Assembly (NCBI GenBank): GCA_033807775.1
Contig: CM066327.1
Span: 90,046,295-90,110,294 of the forward strand
Reading direction: 5' to 3'
DNA from: Saussurea involucrata
Taxonomy: Eukaryota; Streptophyta; Magnoliopsida; Asterales; Asteraceae
DNA: 64,000 nucleotides
Shown here in pieces: positions 22,314 to 32,849 of this stretch. Each line of letters opens with the position of its first letter. Within the stretch, counting starts at the first letter, position 1. Both the position numbers and the translations under genes were made by a program. The notes beneath the pieces are model-generated. The model did no database searches and was not told the DNA's origin. It saw only the letters and a program-made list of their open reading frames with translations.

Positions 22314-24130
22314 ATGCTTAATTACTCATTTTCTCGCTTCAGAAACACTGCTGCAGACCCGATTATCATCAATTTTGATGATTCAAACGAAGAGGTTCAG
22401 TTGCTGCAAGAAAACATTCATCCTGAGCAACAACCATTGCATGAGGCAGCTGAATTGATGGTTGATTTAGTCGGTGAAGATGAACCCCAGAAAATGGAAT
22501 CGTTGCCTGATACATCATCTAGTGAAGGTACTAATTCTACATATAACTGTTTGTTATCTTTATAAAGATTAGGGAAAAAATTAATTGTTCTTCACATCTT
22601 ATATTGTTATAGTTAAAAAGGGGTTTGATTCTTGGTTATAGTAAGTGACATATAAGTGTCTTGTATGTTTATAATAAAACAGGTAAATAAAAGGATTGTT
22701 CTATACTAAAATTGTATGTCAAAAAGGGGTTTTATTCTGGTTTACTATATTCTGTTTTCAAACTTCATAGAACTATTGCTTCCTGTGCTAAAAGAAAACA
22801 AATTATTAAAAGGGGAGAAAAGCAAAGAAAGCAGTCAATTCACTGTTAATCAAGAATACCAGCTCCTGAAAATATTAAATGCCTTAGCTCTGTTAAATGT
22901 TCATCATTCGAAATATGGAGGTTAATACGAAGATTGGTGAAATAATGCTTCTTTTTCCCAACTTAATGGGCCAGAAGCATATAATGCCTCCAAAGTGGAT
23001 CGATAAGCATCCAACACCATTTGTTTTTCTTTTCTCCAATTGACAATAACCATTTAAACTATTGTTAAAGGAGTCTTGCACGTATTTGTTACCCAGATTA
23101 TCTCCTGGATAAGCAAAAGCATCTACCTATTGATTGAATGGCATGAAACATGTCTTTGATATGAGTTGTTAACTCAAATATATGGATACTTAATTCATGA
23201 TTATTATAATCATGTTATTGTGTGTAATCGTGAATCAACATTAGTGAAATTCTGCTGGATTCATTATTCTATTATCCATTTTTATTTTTAGGTAAACTCC
23301 ATATCTTTTTGTAATTTGTGAGAATATAGTATTGGTAGGAAGTCATAGATACTATAATGCAGGTAACACAAATCATGATTGAGATAATCAAGTTAATTGG
23401 ATTCATCATAATTCATCATAATTCTCTCAATCACAAGTGATTCAGTTAAGCATGGTCATCATGATGGTGGTAATCATATGTTTCTTTAATCATGATGCAA
23501 GTAATACGATGATTGTAAACCAACATGATTCATGTGTCTGTGACCATCATGATTTTAAGGTAATACATGTTGTAGTAGTAGTTATTTGTTAACTGTTATT
23601 TCCTACAGGAGTCGAGGTCCTGATGAAGGAGCTTTCAGTGGCTGATAATATAAATCTGCATATTGATGCTAGAGGTATACATTTGAAGTTTGAATCAATG
23701 TTTTAAGTATGTTTGAATCAATTTATATGTTAACCCTTTGTGTGTATCAGATTTTAATCGTTCAGGATCTGTTTATGAAAGAATAGAGGTTAGTAGTTTG
23801 CATATATTTTATGTCACCCGGGTGACGAGACGTTTAGTAAACTGAAGAATCAGTTTGCAAGTATGTTTATGACAGGGCAAGCAAGCACGAGTCGTGAACA
23901 CGAGACTCGTTCAGCTAGTGAGACGTGACAAGAATCTAATGAAGTTGACATTGACAAGTTACAAATAGTAGTTAGTAAAGCCGATGACACAGTGTACCCG
24001 TTGGACGCATGTTGGGACAGCCCTAAGTTTGTAGCTGCTGTTGATGAATCTGTGAGGTTAGAGGTTGAACGCTCGGAGATAAGGGAATCGTTGGCGATGT
24101 CATCGACAAAGGAATACGAACCCGACAATC
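22314..24130 (+). pseudogene. Upstream exons of the MULE-carried gene (unknown function)
   Basis: A series of short acidic exons with plausible splice sites: 22,314 to about 22,527 (MLNYSFSRFRNTAAD, ending SSSEG before a GTACTAAT donor); about 23,610-23,674 after a TTCCTACAG acceptor; about 23,751-23,789 after ATCAG; and about 23,830-24,136 ending PDNQEG. The last contains an in-frame TGA after SASET. Exon choice is by eye. No domain is recognised. The exons lie upstream of the Ulp1-like segment on the same strand and probably form the N-terminal part of the same gene. Confidence 0.35.
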
Positions 24131-24681
24131 AAGAAGGTATGGAACTACATAAGTTATTATTGGTCAAAATAGGATAATATAATAACTTTTGCTGTTTTTT
24201 GTTTGCTATTCATCAATTTGGAAACTGAGTCTTTACAAAATAATGCTACTAGGCTGGTCAGTTACTCCAGACTACTAAACATGACTTTTTAAATATTTAA
24301 AATAGTTTAAATAAATAAAAAGAATCTTTTCGTTATAAAAACTCAATCAATGTATGTAAACATCATGAATAGGTGCATCATGAATAATTAATACATGATT
24401 GTTACTTCATGTGATCATCTCCGATCTCCTATGTGGTCAGGTGTGTCGATTTTCAATTTTCAAAAGAGGACCAACGTATGCACGAGTTTATAATGGCAGA
24501 TTTTGGTGGGAAATAGTAAGTTTAATATGATTTGCACTTTTATTAAATTATATAATTAAACATACTTGTAATTGCATACTAATTATAAGCTTTTTTTGAC
24601 TTTATGTTATTACTTTTACAGTGACTATGATTTCTGGGGTTATGATAACACAAGACTGACAAGAGTTGGTATGGAGTCCTT

Positions 24682-25059
24682 ATGATTGAACATCTGAGAA
24701 GGGTTGGTCACCCGGCGGGCGATATTCTTGATGGAGTGGGGCAGGAGAGATTGCAATTAGAATGGCAAACCCACCACAACTTTCAAGACAGCGGGGTTTA
24801 CGCGATGAGGGTGATGGAAACATTCATGGGGGATACCAAAAACTGGAAAGTCGGTTTTGATATAGTCGAACAAAAACAGGAAAGGCAGATCAACATCCTT
24901 AAGATGAAGTATGTGTCCAAGATGTTGATGAGCAACTTCAACAAACATAGGGACACAGTTAAAAAAGAGGTGGCAACATACTTTTCAATGCCGAACAACG
25001 CTCGTGAAACCATCCTTGAAAAAGCGCGGGTGAATCGTTGGGAACAAATGAACACGTGA
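24682..25059 (+). pseudogene. Ulp1-type cysteine protease C-terminus, catalytic Cys replaced
   Basis: The frame reads HPAGDILDG...RLQLEWQTHHN...SGVYAMRVMETFMG, and then a lysine-rich C-terminus. In plant transposon-borne Ulp1 (C48) proteases the phrase is N..DCGVF.MRHMETY.G. Here it is NFQDSGVY, so the nucleophile cysteine (codon TGC) is AGC serine. The part with catalytic His and Asp is not readable upstream, where TGA follows ESL near 24,684. A SUMO-protease-like enzyme is the family role. This copy should be inactive. Confidence 0.68.
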
Positions 25060-25559
25060 ATCATAATAGACATAAGAAATGGTGTTGCAGGTTTTAGTTT
25101 TTGTTTGGTTGATGTGTTTTACTAGGATACATTTTGGTTTTGCATAAGACATGCTGTTTTGGGTGGATTTTAGGATGATTGAATTATGGTTTTGCATAAG
25201 ACATGGTGTTGCAGGTTTTAGTTTGTTTTGGTTAATGATGATTGAAGTATGGTCTTGGCAGTTTAACTAAATGAATTGATTGCTTTTGAAAAAAGTATTC
25301 CACTTTTATTGTATTTACATTATTTATGTTTAGTTAAAATCCGTCATTCAATAGTTACCATATTTTATAAAAATCAGCTGCAGTACTAAGAAAACATTTT
25401 AAATTGAAAATGATTAAACGTGGTTGATTGTTTTGTAACTTTGACTATGAAACCTTCATTACACAGAATGCTACAACAACGAACATCATGATTAAAAACA
25501 TGCAAAAACAATTATTAATTGCAGTTATTGCAAAAACAGATTAAACTTTAATAGGTCAT

Positions 25560-25972
25560 TATTGAAATTTAATTTTTCGACAATGATGTTGATAAATTTG
25601 GAATAGTCGCTCAAACCATTCATAAAACCTTAAAATACAAAGGCAATAACTGAAACATGATTCTGGAAAAAATACAGTCCGCAAAAACATCGAAACATTA
25701 TATGTGATCTGTTGCATACAATACTTACCTTTCTCTTCTTCATCTAAACCAGCATCAACAACATCTAACGGAAGTTCTTCGTCATATTCGTCCAAAATAC
25801 CATCTCCATCATTCGCATTACACAACAACGAATCGAAAGTCAAGGAACGATCGTTTTTTTAACAGGAACAGAGCATAAAGATGCAACATATTCATCTAAT
25901 GGGGGTGCATCATCGGACCGGTTAACAATCAGTTCATTGGAAGTATCTTCGTTGAGTTTTTGGGGTTCCATT
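25560..25972 (-). pseudogene. Acidic first exon on the minus strand of the MULE-like element
   Basis: From an ATG at 25,972 the frame reads MEPQKLNEDTSNELIVN, then DEYVASLCSVPVKK. It goes out of frame at a run of seven A (plus-strand T run near 25,853-25,859) and resumes as LTFDSLLCNANDGDG, ending DEEEKG at a GGTAAGTATTG donor. One extra A would join the two frames; I only note the break. The phrase EPQK also occurs in the plus-strand exon at 22,490. No domain is recognised. Confidence 0.35.
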
Positions 25973-26374
25973 GTCTTTGATTTCAAGGTTTCAAACTTAA
26001 TTATTGTATTGCAACCGATTGTTTGTTTATATATAACACCTTAATTGATAACATAATAAAAAACAAATCAAACGACATATCATTGAAAAAAATAGATAAG
26101 GATCAATCATGAAGAAGATATATTCAATCCATTTGATAAAAAAAGATTGTGATTCAAATTACCATAAAAACGGTTGCTAAATTAAAGGAAACCGAATCAT
26201 ATTATAATAATATTAAAAAAAGCTAAAAACACGAAAATAAGAAAATACCCATTTTACCCTTCTAATCAGATGAAAACCTTGATTATGATTACAAACTAAT
26301 CTAAACTAATCAATGGCTTAGATGTGGGTTGCAATGGTTGCAACCTTTTTGTGGGTTGCAAAATAGTGTTCCTC

Positions 26375-26376
<2 letters not shown>

Positions 26377-26407
<31 letters not shown>
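26377..26407. repeat. (AT)n tract at the right flank of the MULE-like element
   Basis: About 15 AT units directly outside the right TIR, matching the longer AT run outside the left TIR. Confidence 0.9.
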
Positions 26408-26409
<2 letters not shown>

Positions 26410-26614
26410 ATTTATGTACATTTTTAGATGTACATTTTTGTTTAATACACTACGTTCATTGTACTGTTTTTGATCATTGAAGTTGAATCTTTTTAATGGT
26501 TTTTGTGTTTTGTGGTTTTTGTTCTTTGGGATGATTCTTATCTGCAAAAAGATGAGATTTTGATGCTATTTACTTAGGGTTTCATAAGTTGGGAAACAAT
26601 TGGTTAGTACCTGT

Positions 26615-26990
26615 TGATCATCTCTTACTGGGTAAGAGGTGCTTACCCGATAAGATAAGGAGGAATAGATGTATTTTGACCCACATATATGTTGATCAGT
26701 GTCTTTTTAAGGGTGTGGATCAAAAATTGTGTTAATGGTTGCTGATCATCTCTTACTGGGTAAGAGGTGCTTACCCGATAAGATAAGAAGGAATAGATGT
26801 ATTTTGACCCACAAATATGTTGATCAATGTCTTTTGAAGGGTGTGGATCAAAAATGTTATTATGGTTGCTGATCATCTCTTAGCAGTAAGAGGTGCTTAC
26901 CCGATAAGATAAGAAGGAGTAGATGTATTTTGACCCATAAATATGTTGATCGGTGTCTTTTTAAGGGTGTGGATCAAAAATAGTTTTAAT
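26615..26990. repeat. Three tandem copies of a 127-bp repeat
   Basis: Units start at 26,615, 26,743 and 26,870 (TGATCATCTCTTA). Each contains the inverted pair CTGGGTAAG...CTTACCCG and ends GGATCAAAAAT. The minus-strand open frame over them is only a product of the repeat. Confidence 0.95.
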
Positions 26991-27411
26991 TGATTGATTT
27001 TCATTTGATCAATCTATTTTCTGCGTTTAGGTGTTTGATCTTTTGTCTCTATGACTTACTAAAATGTTTTATTACACATACATGTATAAAGTGTTTGATT
27101 GTTATAAAGTATTAATTTAAACACCAAAAACACTAAAAATGGTGGGTCCTCTAACACCAAAAAAAATCTCTTATCATTATGTTCTTCAAGAAACATGGAA
27201 ATTATTTTAATTTTCTTTATATTTTCACCCTTACACTTTCAATCATAAATCCTTTTTACAAAAGCCAACATTAAATACACTATTAATTTTCAAATTTTGT
27301 TTATTATCTATATCCTCTTATAAATTATATTGTTCTTGATAATTAAATTTCCTCAAAATATGAGTTTTGCCTTTTAATTTATCTATATTTTGTAATTGTT
27401 TTACTTATTAA
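26991..27411. other. AT-rich non-coding part of the Helitron
   Basis: No gene and no repeat structure that I can support. It precedes the helicase remnant and probably represents decayed RepHel sequence. Confidence 0.4.
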
Positions 27412-27877
27412 CGGCACAAGGTTGATATGCAGAGGCTTTCAACCGAACGTCATTTATGCGGAAATAGCTGTTGGTCAACATACTAGTAAGAGGGTATTTT
27501 TACCAAGAATTCCTCTATGTCCGTCCGAAGATGACATTTTTCCATTTAAATTGAAGAGAAAACAATTTTCAATTCGACTTTGTTTTGCAATGACAATTAA
27601 TAAAGCTCAAGGACAAACAATTCCGGTGGTAGGTGTTTATCAGGCTCATCTCACGATGTTCATTTTGTCTGATTGTTTTTGTTTTGGTTGGTACGCTCCC
27701 CCTTGTGAAAGATCTACCAGAACCGGTATTCTCACACGGGCAACTTTATGTGGCATTATCCAGAGGTATATCACGTGGCACGACAAAGGTATTAGTGAAA
27801 CCAAAAAGTTCAAACCGAAGGGAGTTTACACATCAAATGTGGTTTATCGAGAAGTTTTGAGTGATGATTGTATATGA
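27412..27877 (+). pseudogene. PIF1-type helicase C-terminus of the Helitron RepHel protein
   Basis: The readable frame (from about 27,412, NGTRLICRGFQPNVI) gives the helicase C-terminal domain. It includes FPFKLKRKQFSIRLCFAMTI, with motif TINKAQGQT near 27,595-27,621, and then, in another frame, SHGQLYVALSRG near 27,730-27,768. Between GVY and LPEPVFSHG sits an insert of about 83 bases that changes frame. It could be a retained intron, though its borders are not clean GT-AG. The frame ends at 27,877. Family role: helicase of the rolling-circle Rep-helicase protein. This fragment alone cannot be functional. Confidence 0.82.
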
Positions 27878-28075
27878 TTAAAGCATGATTGTAATTTCTA
27901 TTTTGTTTAAACAAAAATTTAGACTTTTTGGATAAGAAATTGCATTAGGTTTTCATTTTTTTAATCTACGATATATCCCGTCGCATTGTGAAAAACTTTT
28001 AATACAATATATGAACCACCAAATATGTTGCAAAATTTGATGTTAAAAACTTAAATGTATCTTGATATAACTTTA

Positions 28076-28109
28076 ACATCCCCGCCGTATTGCGCGTGTA
28101 CTCCACTAG
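28076..28109 (+). repeat. Helitron 3' terminus
   Basis: CCCGCCGTATTGCGCG forms a weak GC-rich stem, followed about ten bases on by CTAG at 28,106-28,109 and a T outside. This is the expected hairpin-plus-CTRR end of plant Helitrons, with an eroded stem. Confidence 0.7.
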
Positions 28110-28181
28110 TATAGATAAAAACAATGGAAACGTTAGTATATATAAATATATATAGCAAGATATATATAAGTGTATATATCG

Positions 28182-28182
28182 A

Positions 28183-28258
<76 letters not shown>
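28182..28258. repeat. (AT)n microsatellite
   Basis: About 38 AT units between the Helitron end and the next LTR. Smaller TATATA tracts flank it. Confidence 0.97.
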
Positions 28259-28261
<3 letters not shown>

Positions 28262-29099
28262 CGAGATATATATATAGGGCAAGATCACAACCAATAATGT
28301 AACACCCTCAAATTTGGGAAGAACAACTAATTAAAATTTTTGATATTACATCCGAAATAATATAATTTCTTCCTATAATCAAATAGGTAAGGTACCTAAA
28401 ATTACAAACTATGATTTTCCTCAAACAATACACATAAAACAAGTCTTATTACCAAGACTAAACTCACTTCAGGTATCACTTAATCCAAGCACAAATGCTA
28501 CTCCCAAAGGTAAATGCGGAAACATCACTTAGGCTATTCACCTCTCGAGCACATTACTAGCACACGACCTTTCCCACGTGTCACTAGAACTACTCTCAAC
28601 CTGAGACCAGTTGCACATGCCGACAAATAAAAAGGGTTAGGCTAACGCATAGTGAGTTCAAGAGTTTATAGCATGATTTAAATAATCTTTTAAATGAAAG
28701 TTTGTAACATAGATCATGAATCCCAAAAGAGTTTACCAAAAGAATTTAAACGACTCATTTTCCCAACGCACTCGAATTATTTGAGGAGAGTTCCCAAAAG
28801 GCATAAAGCGTTTTCTAAAACGAATTCCAATCCAAACTCACTCTACACGTGAATAAATCTATATTACATAAAACCTCAAGTACAGTTGACAACAAAATAC
28901 TCAACCCGTAAATCATGGAAAACCATCCATTTAATATCATACCTCATTGAAAACATAATACGAAGCAATACTCACGCGAACGTAAAATGTAATAAAGTCC
29001 AAATATCATAAACGGGGGAGACCCGAATCCGTTGAAGGTGGAGGAAACACATAAGTATACCACCCATACAACGTTAATCGTACAACTGAAAGTAGAGAA

Positions 29100-29364
29100 T
29101 ACAAGTTACGTTATGCCTATCTCTGGCCTTCCTATAGAAAGTAGGAATTACAATTTACGTTATGCCTATTCTTCGACTGCTGTACTACGAAATGAGAATT
29201 ACAAGTTACGTTATGCCTATTCCCCATTTCAGGTCAACGGGAATTACAAATTACGTTATGCCTATTCCCCATTTCAGGTCAACGGGAATTACAAATTACG
29301 TTATGCCTATTCCCCATTTCAGGTCAACGGGAATTACAAATTACGTTGTGCCTATTCCATGTTA
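29100..29364 (+). repeat. 45-bp tandem repeats in the LTR (three near-identical units)
   Basis: The unit contains GGGAATTACAAATTACGTTA and CCCCATTTCAGGTCAAC. Three near-identical copies follow two diverged ones. The period is a multiple of three, so the frame stays open and reads a repeated NYKLRYAYS; this is repeat-driven, not evidence of a gene. The partner LTR has one unit fewer (41,160-41,385). Confidence 0.9.
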
Positions 29365-29407
29365 AAATAAGAACAGTTCCTATGGATCCAATGCAACACA
29401 GTCTATC

Positions 29408-29784
29408 TGTTAGGACCATAAATGTCCTACATATTAGAAAGATATATAAATAATTATACAGTGCTTAATTAGTTTATTTAATTATTTGTAATAAACCTTT
29501 AATCATAAATGGACTTAGATTAGGTTAATGGGCCATGGGTATTTGTGCTAATAGGCCTTGGTATATAAGGTTAGTGTTAACCTTGAATTAGGTTAGACGT
29601 TCGATAGACGATTCATTATTATTCATGAGAGCTTAATTGTTTAGAGAGAGATAGTTAGGATTTTCATTCAAACATTTGTAACTATCTTGATTATTGAATA
29701 TGAGAGGGATGACAAGTTGAAATCATTATATGTTCTTGTTATTTCTCATTGAATCGTTGTTACCTGATCTATCTAGGACTAACA
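29408..29784 (+). repeat. 5' LTR of the sirevirus-derived element
   Basis: TGTTAGGACC...GGACTAACA, 377 bp. TATATAAG at 29,572-29,579 is a good TATA box. Confidence 0.95.
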
Positions 29785-29786
29785 AT

Positions 29787-29797
29787 TGGTATCAGAG
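29787..29797 (+). promoter_or_regulatory. Primer binding site
   Basis: TGGTATCAGAG, two bases after the LTR, is the initiator-Met tRNA site. The match ends after eleven bases (GTAG follows instead of CC or CT). Confidence 0.8.
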
Positions 29798-30699
29798 TAG
29801 AATCGGTGATTTGAAGATACGAAAGAAATCGAACGAAAGCGAGAAAAGGCAAGAAAATTCGCAGAAAAGTTTCTGGAAAATTACAGCCAGCTGTTTCGCC
29901 TATTCCCGGAGATTGAACCGTCGGATCGTCGCGATTTTTGGACAGTACCTTCGGGACATCTTGTTTCACATTCTGACCGGTTGGATTAATCGTTTGAGGT
30001 CCAGAAAGCATCCAAAAGATTTTCGTAAAAGTGCAGTATTTTTTGAAGAAATTCGTTCTTCAATCGGGTTTGCAAAGTTCTTTCATCGATTAAATATTTT
30101 TCTGTTAAATCTCGATTGTTTGATTGCTTTAATATAGTCTTTATCTGCGTTTACAAGGACTCAACGGTATTAATTTTTCAAGTTAAAAATCAAATCTTTT
30201 GAGTTTTTGGTGTTTTTATTTTTTTTGGTGATTGTTGAAAAATAGAACATATTCTGCTCAGAAATCGATTTGGGTGTGTTTGTTTTTGTGCTTTTGGTCA
30301 AAATCTAACCCTACAGAAGTGAAATCAAGCAAACCTATCGATCCCAGATCCGAATTGCAACCACAGCCGCAGTGTCTGGGTAAGTTTCCTATTGTCTCAA
30401 GTTACTGGGTAATTCTTTGTTTCCGGACAAATCAATTCTTTCTGGATAAGCCTTGATAATATATGCTTTCCGGGTGAAATTCTAAAGTATCCGGATGCAA
30501 TATTTTTCCCGGAAACCCCATGCAGCATGACATCCTTGACCGTCCATTTGTTGTTTGACCAACTATCGATCCTCTCTCTAGATGCATACGTGATTCACAT
30601 AGCATACACACATCTCAATATTTAATGCATGCATGAATTTCTAACATTTCTTTCATCTCCAATATATATATCAATCGCACAACAATAGTTCACGCATCC

Positions 30700-31130
30700 G
30701 GGTTCTTCAATTTTCATCTGGTAAGTGGGTTCATCCGGTTAGGTTCTTATTCTTTTCATCCGTTAAGTAAGCTTTTGTCCGGAAAGTGCATCATCCGGTA
30801 AACCATCCTCATACGGTAAGCTTCTCCTACGTGAATCAAGTATCCGACAACTTTCGTCCGGTAAGTTCACTTTAAGTCCATCCGGTAAGTTGATTTTTTG
30901 TGCACTATCCGGGAAACCAATTTTATCCGGTAAGAACCGCATTCATCCGGTAAGTCCTCGTTACTTTTGTCCGGAAAGCTCCTCATTCGCGAATCAAGTA
31001 TCCGACAACCTTCGTCCGGTAAGTTTCTTTTTATCCGGTAAGTTCACTTGATTTTTATTTTTTCCGGTAAGTGCACTCAATCACCCGGTAAGTTGGATTG
31101 GTAAGTTGGATTGGTAAGTTCTGATCGGTT
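30700..31130 (+). repeat. Array of TCCGGTAAGT motifs in the leader
   Basis: By eye ten exact GGTAAGT occurrences fall in 430 bases, most as TCCGGTAAGT, with close variants (TCCGGTAAA, TCCGGAAAG) between them. One more lies at about 30,378. Spacing is irregular. GGTAAGT is the consensus 5' splice donor. Acceptor-like TATCTTGCAG (ending 31,318) and TTTTTCAG (ending 31,485) lie downstream, before the ATG at 31,491. Confidence 0.9.
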
Positions 31131-31490
31131 CCCGAGTTACCGCACGTCTCGTGATTAAAAGTTTTTAAAAAAAGTTCCAATTTTTCTTAACGATCGATTT
31201 GCAATTTTTTGTGACGTTTGAGATTGTTTGCGACGATTTGCAATTATTAGCGACTATTATTATTTTTGTGATTTATTTTCGTCGTTCTTGATCTAACTTG
31301 GTTTGTTTATCTTGCAGATTTCGCTCTCGAAGAGTGATTTCGTTCGTTCGAATTCGATAATAATCAGATCTTAATTTTTGGAAACGAATTTATTTTTAGA
31401 TTTGTTTTTTAAATTTTAATTTTTGATTTTTCTTCCGCAAGTTTTATTCTTCAAAATAACACCGATCAACGATCAATTTTTCAGGTAACA

Positions 31491-32351
31491 ATGTCGTATT
31501 GCTTTAATGTGGAGTGTCAAGCAAATCAAAGACTACATCAAACGCATATCGAGAAGAAAGATGATTTGATCTACAAGTACATCAAAGAACTGAAGCAACA
31601 TAAATCTCAACTCTGGAATTGTTCTGACAAGTTGGCTAAATCTGAAGAAAAAGCAACAGCATTAGAGTCTGAAAACTCTGAGCTGAAAAGGAAGTTGTCT
31701 GATCTATCATCACGAGGTGATATCAAGGAGACTGAGAAAGAGAAAGCAAAGCTACATGAAAAGAATATCAAGCGATCAGATGACTTGTGCAATAAGTACA
31801 TCAAAGAACTGAAGGAGCTCAAATCTCAAATCTGGAATAGTTCTGAGAAGCTGGCGAAAGAAGAAGAGAGAGGTAAACTCCTGAACTGTGAAAACCTTGA
31901 GCTTAAAAGTAAACTAAATACTCTTGAAAATGTTTTTGAAAAGGAAAAGGAAAGTTTTGAAAAAGAAAGACAAATGCTTAATCAAAAGCAATCTGGTCTT
32001 TCAACCAAATCTCTTGAAGAAAAGAAGAGACTTGAACTTATGTGTTTAAAACTTTCAAAACAGATCTCCGACTTTGAAAATGTTTTGATTTCAGAAAGGG
32101 AGAAGTTTGAATTAGAACGCCAATCTTTCTCTAAAAAGAATGGAGAACTTTCTTTGAAAATATCGGATTTGGAAAACGAATTAGACGTTCTAATCAAAGA
32201 GTCTGAGAAAGGGAAAGTTGAAGGTTTTAGGGCTAAGTGTTTGACAGATGATTTTGCAAAAGAGAGAAAGCTTTTTCAGTCCGAGATTACTAAACTTACA
32301 AAGAGATTATCTGGATTAGCAACCGAGATTTTGAAAGAACAAATCGTTTAA
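31491..32351 (+). CDS. Sirevirus gag-spacer-like coiled-coil protein
   Basis: The 286-residue open frame starts at an ATG just after a TTTTTCAGGTAACA sequence and begins MSYCFNVECQANQRLHQTH. It is almost entirely charged heptad-like sequence (Lys, Glu, Leu), with an internal duplication: two KSQ(L/I)WN segments near residues 38-42 and 112-116, each preceded by KYIKELK. It matches in style the C-terminal gag region of plant sireviruses that lies between gag and protease. Coding style continues past the stop in the same frame to about 32,848, including a CSYCGT stretch, so the stop at 32,351 may be a premature TAA. No catalytic domain. A structural or self-association role is an inference. Confidence 0.55.
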   Translation: MSYCFNVECQANQRLHQTHIEKKDDLIYKYIKELKQHKSQLWNCSDKLAKSEEKATALESENSELKRKLSDLSSRGDIKETEKEKAKLHEKNIKRSDDLCNKYIKELKELKSQIWNSSEKLAKEEERGKLLNCENLELKSKLNTLENVFEKEKESFEKERQMLNQKQSGLSTKSLEEKKRLELMCLKLSKQISDFENVLISEREKFELERQSFSKKNGELSLKISDLENELDVLIKESEKGKVEGFRAKCLTDDFAKERKLFQSEITKLTKRLSGLATEILKEQIV

Positions 32352-32579
32352 TCTAATTTACAAAAGAAATTTGATTTAATTCTCGAAGAACGAAATGCCT
32401 TAGAAAGCAAGATCAAAGGTGTTCAACCTTTTTATGCTTTAAGTTCATTTTCTACAATTCGTTCTTCAAAGAATTTTGTCAAATCAAATGATTTTTCAAA
32501 AGATCAGATTCGCCCTTTCAATCGTTTCTATAATTCTCGTGTTGACAAATCAGATAATCAATTTTTCAAGAAAGTAAAA

Positions 32580-32849
32580 ATGGAGTGGAGAGTTAAAGGA
32601 ACCACTCCTGCTCCAAAGCCATTTGTCCCTGTTAAGAGTGAAAAGAACAACACAACTTTCCACGCTAAACCTTTTGTGAAAACTGATCGAGTTTACTCTG
32701 TTAATAAACTGATCAGTTTATCTACACAGAAGTTGTGTTGCTCTTATTGTGGAACAACTGAGTTTGTGATTAAAGATCGTGCCAACTATTGGTATGGTAC
32801 TTATAGTATCCCTGGTCCTCACTGTAATAGGGCATCTAACCGTCAATGA
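32580..32849 (+). pseudogene. Downstream part of the sirevirus gag spacer
   Basis: The frame reads MEWRVKGTTPAPKPFVPVKS, then KLCCSYCGTTEFVIKD and a stop at 32,847-32,849. Phrases such as MEWRVKG and CSYCG resemble the region just before the protease in sirevirus polyproteins. It is probably continuous with 31,491-32,351 in the ancestral element. The polyprotein ends here; no protease motif follows. Confidence 0.5.

Larger units (their letters stand above)
21858..26376. mobile_element. MULE-like element carrying an Ulp1 protease remnant
   Basis: The ends form imperfect terminal inverted repeats of about 72 bp: 21,858-21,929 and 26,304-26,376. They share TATTTTG-AAACC, TTGCAAC and CCATTGATTAG. 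Long TIRs plus an internal Ulp1-type cysteine protease are the hallmark of Ulp1-carrying Mutator-like elements (the Kaonashi type). No MURA transposase was found. Target duplications cannot be read because both flanks are AT repeats. It lies inside the Helitron and so is younger than it. Confidence 0.6.
20889..28109 (+). mobile_element. Helitron with PIF1 helicase remnant and nested MULE-like element
   Basis: The left end TCTATACTATCTTATAAAG is a typical plant Helitron 5' terminus. The right end is CCCGCCGTATTGCGCG, then GTGTACTCCACTAG. The left end is preceded by A and the right end followed by T, as expected for insertion between A and T. A PIF1-type helicase C-terminus lies on the plus strand 230 bases before the 3' end, the usual place for the RepHel gene. 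The Rep domain and helicase N-terminus are gone. Much of the middle is a later MULE-like insertion (21,858-26,376). Confidence 0.78.

Noticed and set aside
29032..29370. Open frame of 112 codons with repeated NYKLRYAYS
   Set aside because: It is produced by 45-bp tandem repeats within an LTR, and the partner LTR has a shorter version. No start context or domain.
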